Source: Acidimicrobiales bacterium
GTDB lineage: Bacteria > Actinomycetota > Acidimicrobiia > Acidimicrobiales > JANYDT01
Direction: 5' to 3'
Length of the DNA stretch: 10,791 nucleotides
NCBI GenBank assembly: GCA_025358985.1
Contig: JANYHQ010000014.1
Coordinates: 1 to 10,791 of the forward strand
Each line of letters starts with the position of its first letter. Position 1 is the first letter of the stretch. Shown one piece after another: positions 7,766-10,791 of this stretch. Position numbers and translations under genes: made by a program. The notes below the pieces were generated by a model. It was given only the letters and a program-made list of their open reading frames with translations, had not been told where the DNA came from and ran no database searches.

Positions 7766-9340
7766 TCAGGCTGAGTTTGTCGCATCAAAAGGGTGGGGTC
7801 GCGACGCATCCACGATCCACGTGTCTTTGCTGCCGCCGCCCTGGGAACTGTTGACCACCAACGACCCTTCGCGCAGCGCCACTCGGGTGAGGCCGCCCTG
7901 GGTGACGTAGGACTGGTGGCCGGACAGGATGAACGGGCGAAGATCTAGGTGCCGGGGCGCCAATTTGCCGTCGATGAGGGTGGGGGCGGTGGACAGGTTC
8001 ACAATGGGTTGGGCGATCCAGTTGCGGGGGTCGGCCTCCACTTGGCGGCGCAGATCATCGGCCTCGGCTGCAGTGGACTTGTTGCCCACGAACACCCCGG
8101 TCCCCCCGGATTCATTGGCCGGTTTCACCACGAACTCGCCGAGGTTGGACAACACATGCTGGCGATGGGTGTCGTTGAGGCACAAGAACGTCGGCACGTT
8201 CTCGATCTTGGGCTCTTCCCCCAGGTAATACTGGATGAGCGCAGGCACGTAGGAGTACACCACCTTGTCGTCGGCCACTCCCGCTCCGGGGGCATTGGCC
8301 AGGGCCACGTTGCCGGCCCGCCACGCCCGCATCAACCCAGGTACCCCCAGCGTTGAGTCGGCCCGGAACACCTCGGGATCAAGGAACAAATCGTCCACCC
8401 GCCGATACAGCACATCAACCCGCTCCAGACCACCGATGGTATGGACGTAGACGCAGTCGTCGGTGTCCACCACCAAATCGCTGCCCTCCACCAACTGCAC
8501 ACCCATCTGCTGGGCCAGGTATGCATGTTCAAAGTAGGCCGAGTTGTACACGCCGGGGGTAAGTACAGCCACGGTGGGCACGATGCCTTGGCGGGGTGAC
8601 AAGGAGTTGAGCAGGTCGAGCAGCTTGAGTGGATACATGTCAACTGGATGGATGTCGATCTCGTGAAACAAGTCGGCAAACACACGCTTGGTCACCTGGC
8701 GGTTTTGCAGCATGTACGACACACCCGATGGCACCCGCAGATTGTCTTCCAACACATACATGGTGCCGTCGCCACCCCGTACCAGGTCACTGCCGCAGAT
8801 ATGGGCCCAGGTGCCGAACTTGGGTTTCATGCCCATGCACTGACTACGGAAGTTCACCGAGTTGGCCAGCAGCTCAGCGGGAAACAGCCCGTCCTTGATC
8901 ACCTTTTGGGCGCCGTACAGGTCATCGATGAACAAGTTGAGGGCATTGAGACGCTGTACCAATCCATCGGAGATGGTGTTCCACTCCTGGGTGGAGATGA
9001 TGCGGGGGATGACGTCGAAGGGCCACGCTCTGTCGATGCCGCCATCGTCGGAGTACACGGTGAACGTGATGCCCATAGCTTCAATGGCCAAGTCGGCAGC
9101 GCGTTGACGATCACCCAATTCGGCCATGGTCAATGACTCCAGGTAGGACGACACCCCAGCACACTCATCCCGGGGTTTGCCATTGGCCACCATTTCGTCC
9201 CAACAGCCCGGACTGTCGTAGGTGCTCCAACTCCACGAACCGTCTCCCACCCCATTCCGCGCAGGTTCGTGGAGCTCCAGATTCACCCCCGTTGTTCTAC
9301 TGGGTGATCCCCCGTACCCCAGTTTCGGATCTGTTTCCAC
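7766..9340 (-). CDS. Circularly permuted ATP-grasp ligase (stand-alone)
   Basis: This is a 524-residue cytoplasmic ligase-type protein and the first gene of the minus-strand operon (M. tuberculosis Rv2411c-like, from memory). The permuted ATP-grasp domain fills about 45-510: WDEM at 47-50, RQRAADLAIEAMGITF near 79, VLEDNLRVPSGVSYMLQNR at 196-214, EHAYLAQQMG at 271-280, YRRVDDLFLDP at 312-322, VVKPANESGGTG at 404-415, QGGLTRVA at 481-488 and NSSQGGGSKDTW at 497-508. The acidic EDN and the intact ESGGTG loop suggest a functional nucleotide site. Proteins of this family are predicted to join a carboxylate to an amine using ATP; substrate unknown. The frame is closed by a TGA just upstream, so the GTG at 9340 is the longest start; it has only a weak GAG upstream. 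Later GTG codons at residues 19 and 31 would still keep the whole domain, so the first 45 or so residues are uncertain. Confidence 0.93.
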   Translation of the reverse strand: METDPKLGYGGSPSRTTGVNLELHEPARNGVGDGSWSWSTYDSPGCWDEMVANGKPRDECAGVSSYLESLTMAELGDRQRAADLAIEAMGITFTVYSDDGGIDRAWPFDVIPRIISTQEWNTISDGLVQRLNALNLFIDDLYGAQKVIKDGLFPAELLANSVNFRSQCMGMKPKFGTWAHICGSDLVRGGDGTMYVLEDNLRVPSGVSYMLQNRQVTKRVFADLFHEIDIHPVDMYPLKLLDLLNSLSPRQGIVPTVAVLTPGVYNSAYFEHAYLAQQMGVQLVEGSDLVVDTDDCVYVHTIGGLERVDVLYRRVDDLFLDPEVFRADSTLGVPGLMRAWRAGNVALANAPGAGVADDKVVYSYVPALIQYYLGEEPKIENVPTFLCLNDTHRQHVLSNLGEFVVKPANESGGTGVFVGNKSTAAEADDLRRQVEADPRNWIAQPIVNLSTAPTLIDGKLAPRHLDLRPFILSGHQSYVTQGGLTRVALREGSLVVNSSQGGGSKDTWIVDASRPHPFDATNSA

Positions 9341-9502
9341 TTCGTTAACTCAGACAGCGACGGCCCCCTCCCGCGACAAGTACGGGTTACTTGGTCGTTC
9401 TTGTTCGGGAAAGTTGCCCATTTGGGGATCTTCCCAAACCAGAATCTTGTTCACACCCGTTCTTGTCGTGGTTGGCACCCCACCCCGCCCGGGCCACATG
9501 AA

Positions 9503-9524
9503 GGGTCAACCGATCGGTTGACCC
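9503..9524. promoter_or_regulatory. Perfect 22-bp palindrome, likely operator
   Basis: The half-site GGGTCAACCGA is followed immediately by its exact reverse complement, so all 11 base pairs match with no spacer. Size and symmetry suit a dimeric repressor such as a TetR-family protein. The centre is about 68 bases before the ABC ATPase ATG and about 173 before the ligase GTG, so control of the transporter is more likely. A terminator is unlikely because there is no loop and no T-run. No regulator gene is present in the window. Confidence 0.6.
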
Positions 9525-9542
9525 CCGAAGCGGTGCCCCGGT

Positions 9543-9572
9543 CGATGACAACGACGCATAATCCAGTCATCG
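9543..9572. repeat. 7-bp inverted repeat around a CATAAT box
   Basis: CGATGAC at 9543-9549 and GTCATCG at 9566-9572 are exact reverse complements separated by 16 bases. The spacer holds CATAAT at 9557-9562, a five-of-six match to a -10 box. It could be a second operator overlapping the promoter, or a small hairpin. Arms this short can arise by chance. Confidence 0.35.
9557..9562 (+). promoter_or_regulatory. Candidate -10 box for the ABC transporter genes
   Basis: CATAAT matches TATAAT at five of six positions and would start transcription near 9569, leaving an untranslated leader of about 12 bases or less. No good -35 lies 16-18 bases upstream; the TTGACC in the palindrome is 33 bases away. 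The short leader fits the lack of a Shine-Dalgarno before 9582. Confidence 0.3.
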
Positions 9573-9581
9573 TGTTCACCC

Positions 9582-10433
9582 ATGACCACCTCACCCGTTA
9601 TTGATGTCCGGGGACTGCACAAGCAGTACGGCACCCGCACAGCCGTCAACGGTATCGATCTCCAGGTCCACCAGGGCGAGATCTTTGCCTTGCTCGGCCC
9701 AAACGGCGCCGGCAAAACCACCACCGTGGAAATTCTGGAGGGATACCGCAAGCGCAGCGCCGGCTCCGTATCGGTGTTGGGTATGGACCCTCAACATGCC
9801 AATCGGGCGTGGCGAAATCGCATTGGCCTGGTGCTGCAGTCTTCCAAGACCAATGACGAACTGTCGGTGACCGAGGCCGTTCACCAGTTTGCTCGGTATT
9901 ACGCCAACCCCCGAGATCCCGACGAAGTCATCAGCCTGGTGGGACTTGATGACAAGCGCGGTGACAAAGCCGCCAAGCTGTCGGGCGGCCAACAACGCCG
10001 CCTCGATGTGGCACTCGGCATCGTGGGTCGCCCAGAACTGCTCTTCCTCGATGAGCCCACCACCGGATTCGATCCCGAGGCCCGTCGCCAGTTCTGGACG
10101 CTCATCAAAGCACTCCGCCAAGACGGCACCACCATCGTGCTCACCACCCACTATCTCGACGAGGCCGAGGTACTGGCGGACCGGGTGGGGGTCATCGCCA
10201 ACGGTCAGATGATCGAGATCAGCACCCCGGACAAGCTCGGCGGACGCAACACGGCCAAGACCAAGGTGCAATGGACCGAAGCCGGCGAACATCACGAAGC
10301 CTCCACCGATACACCCACCGCCTTCATAGCCAGTCTCTGCCACCGTCTGGGCGGCGCCGAGGTCAACGGACTGCGCGTGAGCCGCCCATCTCTGGAAGAC
10401 ATTTACCTCACGATGATCGGAGTACAACCATGA
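9582..10433 (+). CDS. ABC transporter ATP-binding protein (exporter type)
   Basis: This 283-residue protein is a complete ABC ATPase of the CcmA/DrrA-like exporter group. Walker A GPNGAGKT is at 39-46, the Q-loop Gln at 86 (LVLQSS), signature LSGGQ at 133-137, Walker B LLFLDEP at 153-159 with catalytic Glu158, the D-loop-region TGFDP follows, and the switch His is at 190 (TTHYLDEAE). After about 220 the tail is less conserved and ends with the usual SLEDIYLTMIG. It hydrolyses ATP on the cytoplasmic face to drive the partner permease. The cargo cannot be read from sequence; lipids, drugs or small metabolites are typical. The ATG at 9582 has no Shine-Dalgarno, so a leaderless or short-leader transcript is possible. 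Its stop overlaps the permease ATG by four bases (ATGA). An antisense open frame covers nearly the whole gene but is only a codon-bias shadow. Confidence 0.95.
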   Translation: MTTSPVIDVRGLHKQYGTRTAVNGIDLQVHQGEIFALLGPNGAGKTTTVEILEGYRKRSAGSVSVLGMDPQHANRAWRNRIGLVLQSSKTNDELSVTEAVHQFARYYANPRDPDEVISLVGLDDKRGDKAAKLSGGQQRRLDVALGIVGRPELLFLDEPTTGFDPEARRQFWTLIKALRQDGTTIVLTTHYLDEAEVLADRVGVIANGQMIEISTPDKLGGRNTAKTKVQWTEAGEHHEASTDTPTAFIASLCHRLGGAEVNGLRVSRPSLEDIYLTMIGVQP

Positions 10434-10791
10434 GTACCCTCACGAACTCCACCAACCTCACAATGCCCAGCGCGCTGAGCATCGGAATGGCTCAAGCACG
10501 GCTTGACATCAAGTTGTTCTTCCGGAGAAAGGACGCCGTGTTCTTCACCTTCTTGTTTCCGCTGATGATCCTCACGTTATTCGGCATGATTTTCAGCGGA
10601 AAGGTCGATGGCACCAACATCGAGTACTCCCAAGTGTTGGTGGCGGGCATCATCGCCAGCGGTGTGGCCAGCGTGACGTTCATGAACCTCGGTGTTGGCA
10701 TCGCCAATGAACGCGACGAGGGCCGACTCAAGCGGCTGGCGGGCACACCCATGCCACCACTGAGCTACTTCATCGGCAAGGTGGGTTTGGT
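10430..10791 (+). CDS. ABC-2 type transporter permease, N-terminal part
   Basis: Reading from the ATG at 10430 gives 120 full codons with no stop before the right edge. The first 35 residues are cytoplasmic and basic. One hydrophobic segment spans about 37-56 (FFTFLFPLMILTLFGMIF) and another about 69-90. Between them and the edge lies the NERDEGRLKRLAGTPMPP stretch, typical of the cytoplasmic loop of ABC-2 permeases. A full protein would have about 250-280 residues and six membrane helices, so more than half is missing. GGAG at 10419-10422, seven bases before the ATG, and the four-base ATGA overlap with the ATPase gene indicate coupled translation and one exporter complex. Confidence 0.92.
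   Translation, partial: MSTLTNSTNLTMPSALSIGMAQARLDIKLFFRRKDAVFFTFLFPLMILTLFGMIFSGKVDGTNIEYSQVLVAGIIASGVASVTFMNLGVGIANERDEGRLKRLAGTPMPPLSYFIGKVGL

Larger units (their letters stand above)
9341..9581. promoter_or_regulatory. Divergent intergenic region between ligase operon and ABC transporter
   Basis: This 241-base region separates the outward-facing starts at 9340 (minus) and 9582 (plus), so it should carry both promoters. No coding frame in it is convincing. It contains a perfect 22-bp palindrome, a 7-bp inverted repeat around CATAAT, a 6-bp dyad at 9421-9438 and three TCTTGT copies. I see no clear -35/-10 pair for the minus-strand operon. Its GTG start is preceded by a GGGAGGGGG tract on the minus strand about 25 bases away, too far for a normal ribosome site. 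Confidence 0.6.

Noticed and set aside
9487..9494. GCCCGGGC 8-bp palindrome
   Set aside because: Short self-complementary G/C words are common in G+C-rich DNA; nothing else supports a role.
9503..9524. Palindrome as a bidirectional terminator
   Set aside because: There is no loop, no flanking T-run, and both flanking genes point away from it, so no transcript ends here.
9591..10427. A 278-codon open frame antisense to the ABC ATPase gene
   Set aside because: It mirrors a complete, motif-rich ATPase on the other strand, shows no recognisable domain, and is the usual shadow frame of a high-G+C gene.

Overview
The window is a compact, high-G+C (roughly 60% by eye) bacterial segment made almost entirely of two divergent gene sets. 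Gene content, GTG starts, tight packing and strong resemblance to mycobacterial homologues point to an actinobacterium. A class such as Acidimicrobiia is only a guess. No rRNA, tRNA, CRISPR array, insertion sequence or phage gene was seen.

Minus strand, 9340 down to the left edge: five co-directional, closely packed genes. In transcription order they encode a circularly permuted ATP-grasp protein, a stand-alone alpha-E protein, a very large transglutaminase-like/DUF2126 protein, a second circularly permuted ATP-grasp fused to an alpha-E domain, and a second transglutaminase-like protein cut by the left edge. Gaps are 17, 73, 19 and 1 bases, so this reads as one operon. The families are known from genome comparison (the amidoligase survey of Iyer, Aravind and colleagues) and are predicted to make or edit amide/peptide bonds. 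To my knowledge the product is not established. From memory, Mycobacterium tuberculosis carries the same modules in two separate loci (Rv2409c-Rv2411c and Rv2566-Rv2569c); here all sit in one run.

9341-9581: a 241-base divergent intergenic region. It holds a perfect 22-bp palindrome, a second 7-bp inverted repeat around a CATAAT box next to the plus-strand gene, a 6-bp dyad and short TCTTGT repeats. It should contain the promoters for both directions.

Plus strand, 9582 to the right edge: an ABC-transporter ATPase gene overlapping by four bases the gene for an ABC-2 type membrane permease, which is cut by the right edge. This is a typical two-gene exporter. A link between it and the ligase operon is possible from position only.

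Working model (inference): the ATP-grasp and DUF2126 proteins activate carboxylates with ATP and form amide bonds, the alpha-E proteins assist them, and the transglutaminase-like proteins cut, transfer or cross-link the product. No small substrate protein is encoded in the window.
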